Below are positions 18,531 to 29,554 of a DNA stretch of 64,000 nucleotides, piece by piece (position 1 is the stretch's first letter; each line of letters begins with the position of its first letter). Source of the DNA: Burkholderiaceae bacterium (lineage in GTDB: Bacteria; Pseudomonadota; Gammaproteobacteria; Burkholderiales; Burkholderiaceae_C); assembly GCA_019745555.1 (NCBI GenBank), contig JAIESX010000027.1, forward strand, positions 1 to 64,000, written 5' to 3'. The position numbers and the translations under genes are program-made. Under the pieces are notes generated by a model. It had not been told where the DNA came from. It saw only the letters and a program-made list of their open reading frames with translations, and did no database searches.

Positions 18531-18860
18531 ATGACCGACACCGAGTTCATGGACCGCGCCGAGGACGTGCTGCGCGCCATCGAGTCCTGCTGTGACCGCA
18601 TCAACGAGGAAAGCGACGCGGACATCGACAATCAGCGCGTGGGTGGCATGGTGACCCTGGTCTTTCGTGATCGCAGCCAGATCGTGGTGAACCTGCAGAA
18701 ACCCTTGCACGAGATATGGCTGGCTGCGCGCTCCGGCGGCTATCACTACAAGTTTGACGGCCAGCGCTGGATGGACACCAAGGGTCAAGGCGAGTTCTTT
18801 GCCAGCCTGTCCCGCTATGCGAGCGAACAGGCTGGCGTAGCCCTGGATTTTCGCGCCTGA
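18531..18860 (+). CDS. cyaY: Frataxin homologue, iron donor protein CyaY
   Basis: [14 protein letters not shown]...[28 protein letters not shown]. Confidence 0.96.
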   Translation: MTDTEFMDRAEDVLRAIESCCDRINEESDADIDNQRVGGMVTLVFRDRSQIVVNLQKPLHEIWLAARSGGYHYKFDGQRWMDTKGQGEFFASLSRYASEQAGVALDFRA

Positions 18861-21353
18861 TCAGTTCCTGAACAGGTCGAGGATGCGCAGTCGCTCCTCA
18901 CCCGGCGGGTTTGCCGGCGCTTCCGGCGACGGGGCCGATACGGCGGGCGGGGCGGGGGGGGCGACCGGTGCGGACGGCAAAGGCAGGAGCCCGCCGGGCG
19001 GTGGCATGACCGCCGGCATGTCATCCAGGCCCAGCGACAAAATGCCGCCATCCTTGGCGTGTTCGGCGTACATCCAGTCAACACCGGCTTGGACCACGCC
19101 CTCGGGCGGCGCCAGTTCCAGGACGGGAACGTCGCGCAGAGCGTGCTGCATGTAGCTGATCCAGACCGGCAGGCTCAGGCCGCCACCTGTTTCCCGGTCG
19201 CCGAGCTTGCGTGGCGTGTCGTAGCCGATCCACGTCACGGCGGAGACGCTGGGGTGGTAGCCGGCGAACCAGGCGTCCATGGAGTCGTTGGTGGTGCCGG
19301 TCTTGCCGTAGATGTCGGGGCGTTTGAGGGCGGCCATGCCGCGTGATCCCGTGCCCGAGCGCATGACTTCCTGCAGCAGGCTGGAAATCACGAAGGCGTT
19401 GCGGTCATCGATGGCTCGCATGGATTCGTCCGGGGCCACCGGCTTGGCCTGCGCCAGAACCTTGCCTTTCTGTTCGGTGATCTTGCTGATGAGCCAGGGG
19501 TTGACGCGGTAGCCCCCGTTCGCGAAGGCCGAGTAGCCGACGGCCATCTGCATCGGCGTCACCGAGCCGGCGCCCAGTGCCATCGTCAGGTAGGGCGGGT
19601 GCTTGGCCGCATCGAAGCCGAACTGGCTGACCCACTCCTGTGCGTAGCGCGGACCGATGGCGTCCAGGACGCGGATCGAGATCATGTTCTTGGACTTGGC
19701 CATGCCACGACGCAGGGGCATGGGGCCTTCGAAGGCGCCGTCATAGTTCTTGGGCTCCCAGGGCTGGCCGCCGGTGAGCTCGGGCTCGAAGAAAAGCGGC
19801 GCGTCGTTGACCACGGTGGCCGGGGTGAAGCCCTTTTCCAGCGCGGCGGAATAAATGAAGGGCTTGAAGCTGGAGCCAGGCTGGCGCCAGGCCTGGGTGA
19901 CGTGGTTGAACTTGTTCTTCTCGAAATCGAAGCCGCCGACCAGGGCCTTGATCGCGCCATTGCGCGGATCAAGCGCGACGAAAGCCCCCTCGACCTCCGG
20001 CAGCTGCAGGATCTCCCAGCTGTTCCTGGATGTCTTCATCACGCGGATGATGGCGCCACGACGGATCTTGAGCTTGGGGGCAGCGCGGGGTTGCAGGGCG
20101 GCCTGGGCATAGCGCAGGCCGTCCCCGGTGATTTCCAGGATCTCTCCGCCACGTCGTACAGCCACCACTTTTCGCGCACTGGCTTCCAGCACGAGCGCGC
20201 TCAGCAGGTCGCCGTTGTCCGGGTGATCGTCCAAGGCATCGTCGATGGCGTCATCCAGCTCTTCGGCGTTGCCGGGCAGGGAAACGAACTTTTCCGGGCC
20301 GCGGTAGGCCTGACGGCGTTCGTAGTCCAGGATGCCCTGGCGCAGGGCTTGGTAGGCTACTTCCTGGTCGCTGGAGCGGATCGTCGTGGTGACGTTGAGG
20401 CCGCGGGTATAGGTCTCCTCGCCGTACTGGGCGAAGATCAGCTGGCGCACCATCTCGGCCACGAACTCCGCATGGCTGCGCGAGGGATTGCCGACGGCGC
20501 CTGTGTTGCCGCCTGACTTGATGCGCAACTCCTGCTTCTTGGCCGCTTGAGCTTCTTCGGCAGTGATGAAGCCGTTGTCCAGCATGCGGTCGATGATGTA
20601 GAGCTGGCGGCTGCGGGCGCGTTTTGGGTTGTTGATGGGGTTGAAGGCGGACGGGGCCTTGGGCAGGCCGGCCAGCATGGCGGCTTCCGCGATGGTGACG
20701 TCCTTGATCGACTTGCCAAAATAGGTTTCCGATGCGGCAGCAAAGCCGAAGGCCCGGTTGCCCAGAAAGATCTGGTTCATGTAGATCTCGAGAATCTGGT
20801 CCTTGGTCAGCAGGTGCTCCAGCTTGAAGGTCAGCAGAATCTCGTAGATCTTGCGCGTGAAGGTCTTTTCCGAGGATAGGTAGACATTGCGAGCGACCTG
20901 CATGGTGATGGTCGAGGCGCCCTGGCTCTTGGCCTTGCCGACATTGGCGAGTCCTGCCCGTACCACCCCGACGTAATCCACACCGCCATGCTGGTAGAAG
21001 CGCGCATCCTCAATGGCCAGCACGGCATCGGTCAGCACCCGGGGGATGTCCTTGATCGGGGTGAAGTTGCGCCGCTCTTCCCCGAATTCGCCGATCAGGT
21101 CGCCTTCGGCTGAAAAGACTCTCAGCGGCAGCTTGGGCCGGTATTCCGACAGGTCCGAAACGTCGGGCAAGTTGGGGTAGGCAAGCGCCATGGCGACGCC
21201 AACCGCCATCAGCAGCGAAAGCAAGCCGGCCACACCCGCGGCGACGCACAGCAGGGCAATGCGCAGGGCCGGGTGCATGCGGGCAAAGCGTGAAGTTTTC
21301 ATGCCGGCGGGTGCAGCGGGGGATTCGGAGTCGGCGGGGGAGTCAGACGGCAT
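18861..21353 (-). CDS. mrcA: Penicillin-binding protein 1A
   Basis: Transglycosylase AIEDARFYQHGGVDYVGVVRA, QGASTITMQVARN; transpeptidase QPGSSFKPFIYSAALE, KTGTTNDSMDAWFAGY. Start MPSDSPADSE chosen because TATAAT lies at 21379-21384. Confidence 0.95.
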   Translation of the reverse strand: MPSDSPADSESPAAPAGMKTSRFARMHPALRIALLCVAAGVAGLLSLLMAVGVAMALAYPNLPDVSDLSEYRPKLPLRVFSAEGDLIGEFGEERRNFTPIKDIPRVLTDAVLAIEDARFYQHGGVDYVGVVRAGLANVGKAKSQGASTITMQVARNVYLSSEKTFTRKIYEILLTFKLEHLLTKDQILEIYMNQIFLGNRAFGFAAASETYFGKSIKDVTIAEAAMLAGLPKAPSAFNPINNPKRARSRQLYIIDRMLDNGFITAEEAQAAKKQELRIKSGGNTGAVGNPSRSHAEFVAEMVRQLIFAQYGEETYTRGLNVTTTIRSSDQEVAYQALRQGILDYERRQAYRGPEKFVSLPGNAEELDDAIDDALDDHPDNGDLLSALVLEASARKVVAVRRGGEILEITGDGLRYAQAALQPRAAPKLKIRRGAIIRVMKTSRNSWEILQLPEVEGAFVALDPRNGAIKALVGGFDFEKNKFNHVTQAWRQPGSSFKPFIYSAALEKGFTPATVVNDAPLFFEPELTGGQPWEPKNYDGAFEGPMPLRRGMAKSKNMISIRVLDAIGPRYAQEWVSQFGFDAAKHPPYLTMALGAGSVTPMQMAVGYSAFANGGYRVNPWLISKITEQKGKVLAQAKPVAPDESMRAIDDRNAFVISSLLQEVMRSGTGSRGMAALKRPDIYGKTGTTNDSMDAWFAGYHPSVSAVTWIGYDTPRKLGDRETGGGLSLPVWISYMQHALRDVPVLELAPPEGVVQAGVDWMYAEHAKDGGILSLGLDDMPAVMPPPGGLLPLPSAPVAPPAPPAVSAPSPEAPANPPGEERLRILDLFRN

Positions 21354-21378
21354 AAAAACCTTGTAAGGGCGCGTCAGC

Positions 21379-21384
21379 ATTATA
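21379..21384 (-). promoter_or_regulatory. -10 (TATAAT) of mrcA
   Basis: Perfect TATAAT on minus strand; -35 poor. Confidence 0.45.
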
Positions 21385-21534
21385 AAAATTCACAGTGCCT
21401 GCACCTTTGCCCCGGCCGCATCCTGCCGGAGACTTGTTTCCATGCCCGTTCGCATGGCTGTTGGCCTTGTTGCAATCGCATACAAAACGTCTGCTTTTGA
21501 CAACGTCATATGGTGAAAGAACGGGAAAAATCCT

Positions 21535-21563
21535 TTGCAGGACAAGGACCTAACTGCTAGCAT
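21535..21563 (+). promoter_or_regulatory. Candidate pilM promoter TTGCAG-17-TAGCAT
   Basis: Sigma70-like spacing upstream of pilM. Confidence 0.45.
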
Positions 21564-21622
21564 TCAAGTGAATTCATAGGTTTGCCGGCCTAGGGCTGGT
21601 TTTCTTCCATCAGGGGACGCTC

Positions 21623-22702
21623 TTGAGCTTCTTAGGATCCTTGTTCAGCCGCCAGGCCGAGCCCATGCTGGGCTTGGATGTCAGCTCGTCCAGCGTCAAG
21701 CTGGTGGAGCTGAGCAAAAACAAGGCGGGGCAGTACGTGCTGGATCGCTGCGCGATCGAGCCGCTGGAGCGCGGCTGGATCACCGACGGCAACATCGAGA
21801 AGTTTGATGAGGTCGCCGAAGCTGTGCGACGGCTGGTCAAGAAAAGCGGCACCAAGACCAAGAACGTGGCCATGGCGCTGCCGCCTTCGGCGGTCATCAC
21901 CAAGAAGATTGTGCTTCCGGGCGGCATGAGCGAGACCGAACTGGAGATGCAGGTCGAGGCGGAGGCCAACCAGTACATCCCCTTCCCTCTGGATGAAGTG
22001 AGTCTGGACTTCTGTGTCATCGGCCCTAGCGCCACCTCTGCGGGCGACATCGATGTGCTGATCGCGGCATCCCGACGCGAAAAGGTGCAGGACATCCAGG
22101 GCCTGGCCGAATCGGCCGGCCTCAAGCCGGTGATCGTGGATGTGGAGTCGTACGCTTCGCGCCTCGCCGCGAAGCGGCTGATTGCCAACCTGCCGGAGCA
22201 GGGCGTCGGCGCCATTGTGGCGCTCTTCGAGGTGGGGGCGCTCACGACCAGCATGCAGGTGATCCGGGATGACGAGGTGCTCTACGAGCGGGACCAGGCC
22301 TTTGGCGGGGCCCAGCTGACCCAGCTGATCGTGCGTCAGTACGGGTTCTCTCTGGAGGAGGCCGAATCCAAGAAGCGCAGCGGCGAGTTGCCGGATGACT
22401 ACGAGGGCACCGTGCTGCGGCCCTTCATCGAAAGCATGGTTCAGGAAATCGGCCGGGCCTTGCAGTTCTTCTTCACCAGCACGCCCCATCACAAGGTGGA
22501 CTACATCATGCTGGCGGGCGGCGCGGCGGCGCTTCCGGGTTTGACCGATGCGGTAACCCAGCAGCTCAGTTTCCCTTGCAGTCTGGTCAATCCTTTCGAC
22601 GGTATGGAAATCGGTGATGGGGTACGTCTCAAGAAGATGACGCGTGAAGCCCCCTCCTACCTGACATCCTGCGGTCTGGCGATGCGGAGGTTCCTGCAGT
22701 GA
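21623..22702 (+). CDS. pilM: Type IV pilus assembly protein PilM
   Basis: MLGLDVSSSSVKLVELS actin-like fold, first gene of pilMNOPQ; TTG start with AGGGGA SD. Confidence 0.94.
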   Translation: MSFLGSLFSRQAEPMLGLDVSSSSVKLVELSKNKAGQYVLDRCAIEPLERGWITDGNIEKFDEVAEAVRRLVKKSGTKTKNVAMALPPSAVITKKIVLPGGMSETELEMQVEAEANQYIPFPLDEVSLDFCVIGPSATSAGDIDVLIAASRREKVQDIQGLAESAGLKPVIVDVESYASRLAAKRLIANLPEQGVGAIVALFEVGALTTSMQVIRDDEVLYERDQAFGGAQLTQLIVRQYGFSLEEAESKKRSGELPDDYEGTVLRPFIESMVQEIGRALQFFFTSTPHHKVDYIMLAGGAAALPGLTDAVTQQLSFPCSLVNPFDGMEIGDGVRLKKMTREAPSYLTSCGLAMRRFLQ

Positions 22703-23322
22703 TACTGATCAACCTGCTGCCCCACCGCGAGGCAGCGCGCAAGAAGCGCCAGGATATCTTCAACGCCTCTCTGGGCGCCTCCGCCCTGGCAGGAGGCTTG
22801 GTGGCGGGTGTCATCTTTCTCTGGTTGCAGGGACAGATTTCCTCGCAGGAGGGACTGAACAACCTTCTGACGCAGGAAATTCGGAAGCTGGACGCGCAGA
22901 TCAAGGACATTTCTGCGCTGGAAGCGGAAATCGCGGCCCTGCGGGCCCGTCAGCAGGCCGTGGAAAACCTGCAGGCGGATCGCAACATGCCGGTGCACCT
23001 GCTCAGCGAGCTGACGCGTCAGTTTCCTGAGGGGGTATTCATCACCAGCATGCGTCAGGATAACCAGCTGATCTCGCTGCAGGGTACGGCGCAGTCGCAG
23101 GAACGGGTCTCAGAGCTGCTCCGCAATCTGGCCTATCACTCGTCCTGGTTTACCAAGCCCGAACTGATCGAGATCGTGGCGGCCAATGTCACCCTGGGCA
23201 AGGAGCAGCGCCGTGTTGCGAATTTCACGGTTCGCGTGCGGATGTTGCGTGCCAGCGAAGTCCAGAAGCCCGCAGCCAGCGGGGGCGCCGGCCCGGCCCC
23301 GGCCGCTCCTGCGAAGCCGTGA
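22699..23322 (+). CDS. pilN: Type IV pilus assembly protein PilN
   Basis: ILINLLPHREAARKKR start; overlaps pilM by 4 bp. Confidence 0.94.
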   Translation: MILINLLPHREAARKKRQDIFNASLGASALAGGLVAGVIFLWLQGQISSQEGLNNLLTQEIRKLDAQIKDISALEAEIAALRARQQAVENLQADRNMPVHLLSELTRQFPEGVFITSMRQDNQLISLQGTAQSQERVSELLRNLAYHSSWFTKPELIEIVAANVTLGKEQRRVANFTVRVRMLRASEVQKPAASGGAGPAPAAPAKP

Positions 23323-23333
23323 GGGAAAGAACA

Positions 23334-24002
23334 ATGGCTGCCACGTCATCCTTGAATCAGAAGTTTGCGCAACTGCAGGAGACCCTGCGTTCGCAGTTCA
23401 GCAATCTTGATCCCCGCAATCCCGTGGTCTGGCCGGCTTTGCCGCGCTATGGCTTGTTTCTCTTCATCGCAGTGGTTGTGGTCGTCGTGCTGTGGTTTGT
23501 GTGGCTCAGTGGTGAGGACGAGATCCTGACGCAGGAGCGGGCCAAGGAGGTCCAGCTGCGCGAAGAGTACCGGACCAAGCTCGCCAAGGCCATCAACCTC
23601 GATGCCTTGCGCAAGCAGCGCGAGCAGGTGCTGCAGTATGTGACACAGCTGGAGAAGCAGCTTCCGAGCAAGGCCGAAATGGATGCTTTGCTTTCTGACA
23701 TCAACCAGGCCGGCTTGGGGCGCAGCCTGCAGTTCGAACTGTTCCGGCCTGGCCAGATCGTGGTGCGTGACTATTACGCGGAGTTGCCGATCACGCTTAA
23801 GGTGACCGGTCGTTTCCATGACATTGGCTCCTTTACTTCCGATGTGGCACATCTGTCCCGCATCGTGACCCTGAACAATCTGACTGTGACGCCGCGCCCT
23901 GAAGGTGGCACGCTGACCATGGATGCCACCGCCAAGACTTTCCGTTACCTGGATCAGGACGAGATAGCCGCCCAGCGCAAGCCGGCAGGGGGGCGCAAAT
24001 GA
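23334..24002 (+). CDS. pilO: Type IV pilus assembly protein PilO
   Basis: Position in pilMNOPQ; YYAELPITLKVTGRFHDIGSF. Confidence 0.93.
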   Translation: MAATSSLNQKFAQLQETLRSQFSNLDPRNPVVWPALPRYGLFLFIAVVVVVVLWFVWLSGEDEILTQERAKEVQLREEYRTKLAKAINLDALRKQREQVLQYVTQLEKQLPSKAEMDALLSDINQAGLGRSLQFELFRPGQIVVRDYYAELPITLKVTGRFHDIGSFTSDVAHLSRIVTLNNLTVTPRPEGGTLTMDATAKTFRYLDQDEIAAQRKPAGGRK

Positions 24003-24544
24003 AACGCCTGTGGATTGTCTGCTGGGCGGGTGCGATGATGCTGCTCGCCGGCTGTGGTGCGTCCAGCGAGGACGAATTGCGGTCCTGGATGGTGGATCAG
24101 CGCAACCAGATGCGTCCGCGTGTTCAGCCGATTTCCGAGCCCAAGCCTTTCAAGCCTGAAGACTATGTGGAGACGGCAGCCGTCGATCCTTTCAGCAAGG
24201 AAAAGCTGACCGCTGCCCTCAAGCGTGATGTGGCGCAGCCGGCCACATTGACAAGTGCCCTGATTGCGCCCGAACTGGCTCGCCGCAAGGAGGCGCTGGA
24301 AGGGTTCCCGCTGGATGCCATGACCATGGTCGGGAGTCTGATCCAGCAGGGGCAGCCCGCCGCCCTGGTGCGTGTCGACAATCTGTTGTATCAGGTACGA
24401 CTGGGCAGCTATCTGGGCATGAATTACGGCAAGGTGACCCGGATCACGGAGACTGAAGTCACGCTGCGTGAAATCGTGCAGGATGCTGTGGGTGAATGGA
24501 TCGAGCGCCCCGCCACACTGCAGTTGCAGGAGAGAGTCAAATGA
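23999..24544 (+). CDS. pilP: Type IV pilus lipoprotein PilP
   Basis: Lipobox MLLAGCGAS; YRVRLGSYLGMNYGKV-like PilP core (YQVRLGSYLGMNYGKV). Confidence 0.93.
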   Translation: MKRLWIVCWAGAMMLLAGCGASSEDELRSWMVDQRNQMRPRVQPISEPKPFKPEDYVETAAVDPFSKEKLTAALKRDVAQPATLTSALIAPELARRKEALEGFPLDAMTMVGSLIQQGQPAALVRVDNLLYQVRLGSYLGMNYGKVTRITETEVTLREIVQDAVGEWIERPATLQLQERVK

Positions 24545-26685
24545 ACAAACTGAAATTGTCGGCAGCGCGCTGGGTGGTGGCTGTTCTGGGTTCGCTGGTC
24601 GCGCGGTCGTCACTCCACGCCCAGGTGGCATCGGTCGAGTCGCAGGCTGCTGGTGGCATGCCCATCATCCAGGCGGTGACGGGCTCTCTGCAGGGTGGGG
24701 TGGAGGTCGTCAAGATCGACCTGTCCCAGCCCTTGAAGGTCGTACCCAATGGCTTTTCGATCAAGTCGCCCGCCAAGATCGCTCTGGATTTTGCGGGCGT
24801 CGGCAATGTGATGGGGCGGTCGACCATTGATGTGAACCAGGGCAATCTTCAGTCCATCAACATGATCCCCGCCGGTGATCGCACGCGCGTGGTGCTCAAC
24901 CTGCGGCAGGCGACCAATTACAAGGCGGAGTTGCAGGGGCAGTCCTTGCTGGTGACGCTGGAGCCTGTGGTCGCCAGCGCCACGCCTGCCGGCCCCGCTT
25001 CGGCCTTCGCGGAAAACAAGAGTCGTGAAACCTTGCCGATCAAGGATCTGGACTTCCGTCGTGGTGTGAGTGGCTCCGGACGCGTGGTGGTGGCGCTACC
25101 CAATAGCCAGGTCGGCGTGGATATTCGGCAGAGTGGCCAGACCCTGGTGGTCGAGTTCATGAAGTCCAGCCTGCCGGAGGGCTTGCGTCGCAAACTCGAT
25201 GTCAGTGATTTCGGTACGCCGGTTCAGAGCGTTACGGCTTTCCAGATTGGTGACCGCGTTCGCATGGTCATTGAGCCCAAGGGTAACTGGGAGCACAGCG
25301 CCTATCAGAGCGATGAACAGTTTGTAGTCGAGGTGAAGCCGCAGCGCGTGGATCCGACTAAGCTGACCCAGGGGCCGGGATATACGGGACAGAAGCTGTC
25401 CCTGAATTTCCAGAACATCGAAATCCGCGCCTTGCTGCAGGTGATTGCGGACTTCACCAACTTCAACGTGGTTACCTCGGATTCGGTGACAGGTAATGTG
25501 ACGCTGCGGCTCCAGGATGTGCCCTGGGATCAGGCGCTGGAAATCATCCTGCAGTCCAAGGGTCTTGGCTTGCGCAAGAACGGCAATGTGCTGTGGATTG
25601 CGCCGAAGGACGAGATCATCGCGAAAGAGAAGTTGGAGCGTGAAGCGAATGCGGCGTTGGAAACACTGGAGCCCGTGAGGACTCAGACATTCCAGCTCAA
25701 TTACGCCAAAGCTGTTGATGTTTCACGTCAACTCATGGGTGTCGCAGTTCCTGGCGCGGGCCCGGCTCCAGCGGCAGGCCCCGGTGGCGTCAACTCTGCT
25801 CGGATACTGAGCCCCCGCGGTAGTGCAATCGCGGAGGCACGAACAAACCAGCTGTTTGTCACGGACATCGCGAGTAAATTGGAGCAAGTGCAAGACATCA
25901 TTGCAAGGCTTGATATTCCTGTTCGTCAGGTGTTGATCGAGGCGCGCATCGTCGAAGCCTCGGACGTCTTCGGGAAGTCTCTCGGTGTCCGCTTGGGCGG
26001 TGGCATGGATCAGATCTCCACCGGTTCCGGGCGTGGCGTGGATTTCGGTCCGACCTACAACGCAACGTCGGCTGGAACTACCAACGGCACCTTTGTCAAT
26101 TTGCCGGCCATTGGTCTTCTGGGCGCGAGTGCCGGTACTTTCGCCGTGTCGATCTTTGGGGAGAACGCTGCACGCTTCCTGAACCTCGAAATCTCCGCGC
26201 TGGAGGCCGATGGCAAGGGCAAGGTGGTGTCGAGTCCGCGAGTGGTGACGGCTGACAAGGTCAAGGCTGTCATCGAGCAGGGTACTGAACTGCCTTACCA
26301 GGTGGCATCTGCGAGCGGTGCCACGTCCATCGCCTTCCGCAAGGCTAACCTGATGCTCGAGGTTACGCCTCAGATCACGCCCGAGGGCAATGTGATTCTC
26401 GACTTGGACATCAACAAGGACACCGTCGGCCAATCGACTCCGGCTGGCTTCGCCATCGATACCAAGCATGTCAAGACGCAGGTGCTGGTTGAAAACGGAG
26501 GTACTGTGGTCATTGGCGGCATCTTCACGCAGACCGAACAGGAAGATACGGCCAAGATTCCTTTCTTCGGTGACCTGCCGGGGCTGGGTGTGCTGTTCCG
26601 TAACAAGGTCAAGCGGTCCGAGAAGCGCGAGATGCTGGTCTTCATCACGCCCAAGGCGCTGACGGACCGCACCTCTCTGCGTTGA
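24541..26685 (+). CDS. pilQ: Type IV pilus secretin PilQ
   Basis: AMIN-like N-domains and secretin C-terminus (VPWDQALEIILQSKGLG, GKGKVVSSPRVVT, GGTVVIGGIF). Confidence 0.95.
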   Translation: MNKLKLSAARWVVAVLGSLVARSSLHAQVASVESQAAGGMPIIQAVTGSLQGGVEVVKIDLSQPLKVVPNGFSIKSPAKIALDFAGVGNVMGRSTIDVNQGNLQSINMIPAGDRTRVVLNLRQATNYKAELQGQSLLVTLEPVVASATPAGPASAFAENKSRETLPIKDLDFRRGVSGSGRVVVALPNSQVGVDIRQSGQTLVVEFMKSSLPEGLRRKLDVSDFGTPVQSVTAFQIGDRVRMVIEPKGNWEHSAYQSDEQFVVEVKPQRVDPTKLTQGPGYTGQKLSLNFQNIEIRALLQVIADFTNFNVVTSDSVTGNVTLRLQDVPWDQALEIILQSKGLGLRKNGNVLWIAPKDEIIAKEKLEREANAALETLEPVRTQTFQLNYAKAVDVSRQLMGVAVPGAGPAPAAGPGGVNSARILSPRGSAIAEARTNQLFVTDIASKLEQVQDIIARLDIPVRQVLIEARIVEASDVFGKSLGVRLGGGMDQISTGSGRGVDFGPTYNATSAGTTNGTFVNLPAIGLLGASAGTFAVSIFGENAARFLNLEISALEADGKGKVVSSPRVVTADKVKAVIEQGTELPYQVASASGATSIAFRKANLMLEVTPQITPEGNVILDLDINKDTVGQSTPAGFAIDTKHVKTQVLVENGGTVVIGGIFTQTEQEDTAKIPFFGDLPGLGVLFRNKVKRSEKREMLVFITPKALTDRTSLR

Positions 26686-27227
26686 CTTCAGATCATCCTT
26701 CTTCTCTGTCGATCAGCTTGGTCGGCTTGCCGGGATCCGGCAAGTCGACTGTCGGGCGACAGTTGGCCCGCCGTCTGCATCTAGGTTTTACCGACTCGGA
26801 TCATGTGATCGAGCAGCGGATCGGCTGCTCCATCCGCGCTTTTTTCGAGCGCGAGGGCGAAGATCGATTTCGCGACATTGAAGCCGAGGTCATTGACGAG
26901 CTGACCCGGACAGGCGGTGTGCTGTCCACAGGAGGCGGGGCGGTGCTGCGAAGGGAGAACCGGGAGCATTTGCATCAGCGCGGACAGGTGATCTACCTGA
27001 AGTCGACGCCCGAGGAACTGATGCGTCGGCTGCGACACGATACGCAGCGCCCTTTGCTCCAGGTCCAGGACCCTTTGCAGCGCCTGCGAGATCTTTACGC
27101 ACAGCGTGATCCGCTTTATCGTGAAACCGCACATTTCGTCATCGACACCGGTCGCCCGTCGGTCGCGACCCTGGTCAATATGATCATCATGCAGCTTGAG
27201 CTGGCAGGGGTGCTGCCCAAGTCCTAG
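26682..27227 (+). CDS. aroK: Shikimate kinase
   Basis: SLVGLPGSGKSTVGRQLARRLHLGFTDSDHVIEQRIG; TTG start overlapping pilQ stop. Confidence 0.94.
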   Translation: MTSDHPSSLSISLVGLPGSGKSTVGRQLARRLHLGFTDSDHVIEQRIGCSIRAFFEREGEDRFRDIEAEVIDELTRTGGVLSTGGGAVLRRENREHLHQRGQVIYLKSTPEELMRRLRHDTQRPLLQVQDPLQRLRDLYAQRDPLYRETAHFVIDTGRPSVATLVNMIIMQLELAGVLPKS

Positions 27228-27273
27228 TCCTGGTTGCCCTGAGTTGCGCGCTTGCCTGACCTAAACTAGAGGG

Positions 27274-28404
27274 ATGTCCGAACTTACGACTTCCGGGGCT
27301 ACAGCGACCCGGCCGCTCCAGATCCAGCTGGGTGAGCGCAGCTATGATATCCTCGTCGGCAGCGGCCTGCTGACCCAAGCCAGCAGCTATTCCGGCCTGC
27401 CACGCGCCGCGCAGGCCCTGATCGTCTGCAACGAGACTGTGGCGCCCTTGTACGCCGAGGCGCTGCGGGAGCAGTTGCGTGCGCACTATCAGCAGGTGCA
27501 TGTGCTGGCGCTACCCGACGGTGAGGCGTACAAGGATTGGCAGACTCTCAACCGCATCTTCGACGTCTTGCTGGACAAAGGCTGCGATCGCAAGACAGTG
27601 CTCTACGCCCTCGGGGGCGGTGTGGTCGGCGACATGACCGGCTTTGCCGCGGCCAGCTATATGCGGGGTGTTCCTTTCGTGCAGGTGCCGACGACCCTGC
27701 TGGCCCAGGTGGATTCGTCGGTCGGGGGCAAGACGGCCATCAACCACCCTCTGGGCAAGAACATGATTGGCGCCTTCTACCAGCCGCAGCGCGTCATCTG
27801 CGATCTTGACACGCTCAGGACGCTGCCGGAGCGCGAGCTCAGTGCCGGGCTAGCGGAAGTGATCAAGTATGGACCGATCGCCGACATGGCCCTGCTGGAC
27901 TGGCTGGAGAACAATATGGACGCGCTGCGCGCACGCTCCATGCCCGCCCTCGCGCATGCCGTGCGACGCAGCTGCGAAATCAAGGCGGACGTGGTCGGAC
28001 AGGACGAGCGCGAGGCTGGTCTGCGGGCCATCCTGAATTTCGGCCACACCTTCGGCCATGCCATCGAGGCGGGCCTGGGTTTCGGGGTCTGGCTGCATGG
28101 TGAGGCCGTGGGTTGCGGCATGGTGATGGCTGCCACGCTGTCGCAGCGTCTCGGGCTGGTGGACCAGGCCTTTGTCCTGCGCCTGCGCACCCTCATCGAG
28201 CGTGCGGGTCTGCCCGTCGTCGGTCCTGTACTGGATGCCGGTGACAACGCAGGTCGCTATCTGGCGCTGATGCGGGTGGACAAGAAGGCCGAGGCGGGCG
28301 AGATCAAGTTCGTGGTCATCGAGGCGCCGGGCCGGGCCGCGGTGCGCGGCGCACCGGATGCACTGGTGCGCGAGGTCATCGATGCTTGCTGTCTACGCCA
28401 GTGA
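27274..28404 (+). CDS. aroB: 3-dehydroquinate synthase
   Basis: [47 protein letters not shown]. Confidence 0.97.
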   Translation: MSELTTSGATATRPLQIQLGERSYDILVGSGLLTQASSYSGLPRAAQALIVCNETVAPLYAEALREQLRAHYQQVHVLALPDGEAYKDWQTLNRIFDVLLDKGCDRKTVLYALGGGVVGDMTGFAAASYMRGVPFVQVPTTLLAQVDSSVGGKTAINHPLGKNMIGAFYQPQRVICDLDTLRTLPERELSAGLAEVIKYGPIADMALLDWLENNMDALRARSMPALAHAVRRSCEIKADVVGQDEREAGLRAILNFGHTFGHAIEAGLGFGVWLHGEAVGCGMVMAATLSQRLGLVDQAFVLRLRTLIERAGLPVVGPVLDAGDNAGRYLALMRVDKKAEAGEIKFVVIEAPGRAAVRGAPDALVREVIDACCLRQ

Positions 28405-29554
28405 CCCGGCGCGCACGCGAGGGCGGCGCCATCCCGAGACAGCAGCACCGACGCGGACCGAGTACCAGCGCGACCGCGACCGCATCGTCCACTCCACGGC
28501 TTTCCGGCGTCTGGTCTACAAGACCCAGGTCTTCCTGAACCACGAGGGTGATCTGTTCCGTACGCGGCTCACCCATTCGCTGGAAGTGGCGCAACTGGGC
28601 CGATCGATCGCGCGCTCCCTGGGCCTGAACGAGGATCTGGTGGAGGCGATCGCCCTGGCGCACGATCTCGGTCATACGCCCTTCGGGCATGTGGGGCAGG
28701 ACGCACTCAACGAGTGCATGGCCGCCTATGGCGGGTTCGAGCACAACCTGCAGAGCCTGCGTGTGGTAGATCAGCTGGAAGAGCGCTACCCCGGGTTCGA
28801 CGGGCTCAACCTGACCTTCGAGACGCGTGAAGGCATCCTCAAGCATTGCTCGCGTTCCAATGCCGAGCAGATCGAGGCGCAGGAGCCTGGCGGCGTAGGG
28901 CGCCGCTTCCTGGACCGGACGCAGCCCAGCCTGGAGGCGCAGTTGTGCAATCTGGCGGACGAGATCGCTTACAACGCACACGACATCGACGACGGTGTAC
29001 GCTCCGGCCTGATCACGCTGGAGCAACTCGCCTCGGTGCCCCTGTTCGAGACCTACCGCCAAGAGGCCCTGCAGGAGCATCCCATGCTGGCAGACGCACA
29101 GGCGGGACGGCGTCTGCTCTACGAAGGCATACGCCGCATGCTCAGCGCGCAGGTCTATGACGTGATCGCCGCGACGCAGGTCCGGCTGCATGACAGTCGG
29201 CCGGCGAATGCCGATGCAGCCCGGCTGTTGCCGCCGCAGCTGGCTTTCAGCGCCGAGATGCGGGAGCAGTCCGTGGTGCTCAAGAAGTTTCTGTTTCAGA
29301 ACCTGTACCGCCATCCGCAGGTCATGCTGACCATGGGGCTGGCGCGCCAGGTCATTCAGGAGCTGTTCGTCTGCTACCGGGAAGCCCCACAGGAAATGCA
29401 GGCCGGACACGCAGCCCGCGCGCAGGCTGCCTTGCGGCGGCCGGACGCCGAGAGCGCCATCGCACGTGTGGTGGCTGATTACATCGCCGGCATGACGGAC
29501 CGTTACGCCAGCCGGGAACACACGCGCCTGACGGGCCGGAGTTTGTGGACATGA
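28382..29554 (+). CDS. dgt: Deoxyguanosinetriphosphate triphosphohydrolase-like protein
   Basis: [52 protein letters not shown] motif. Confidence 0.93.
   Translation: MLAVYASDPARTRGRRHPETAAPTRTEYQRDRDRIVHSTAFRRLVYKTQVFLNHEGDLFRTRLTHSLEVAQLGRSIARSLGLNEDLVEAIALAHDLGHTPFGHVGQDALNECMAAYGGFEHNLQSLRVVDQLEERYPGFDGLNLTFETREGILKHCSRSNAEQIEAQEPGGVGRRFLDRTQPSLEAQLCNLADEIAYNAHDIDDGVRSGLITLEQLASVPLFETYRQEALQEHPMLADAQAGRRLLYEGIRRMLSAQVYDVIAATQVRLHDSRPANADAARLLPPQLAFSAEMREQSVVLKKFLFQNLYRHPQVMLTMGLARQVIQELFVCYREAPQEMQAGHAARAQAALRRPDAESAIARVVADYIAGMTDRYASREHTRLTGRSLWT

Noticed and set aside
21562-21576. ATTCAAGTGAATT near pilM shared in inverted form with the RAYT downstream flank (near 33632)
   Set aside because: A single 13-mer match in 64 kb is expected many times by chance; no further similarity around it
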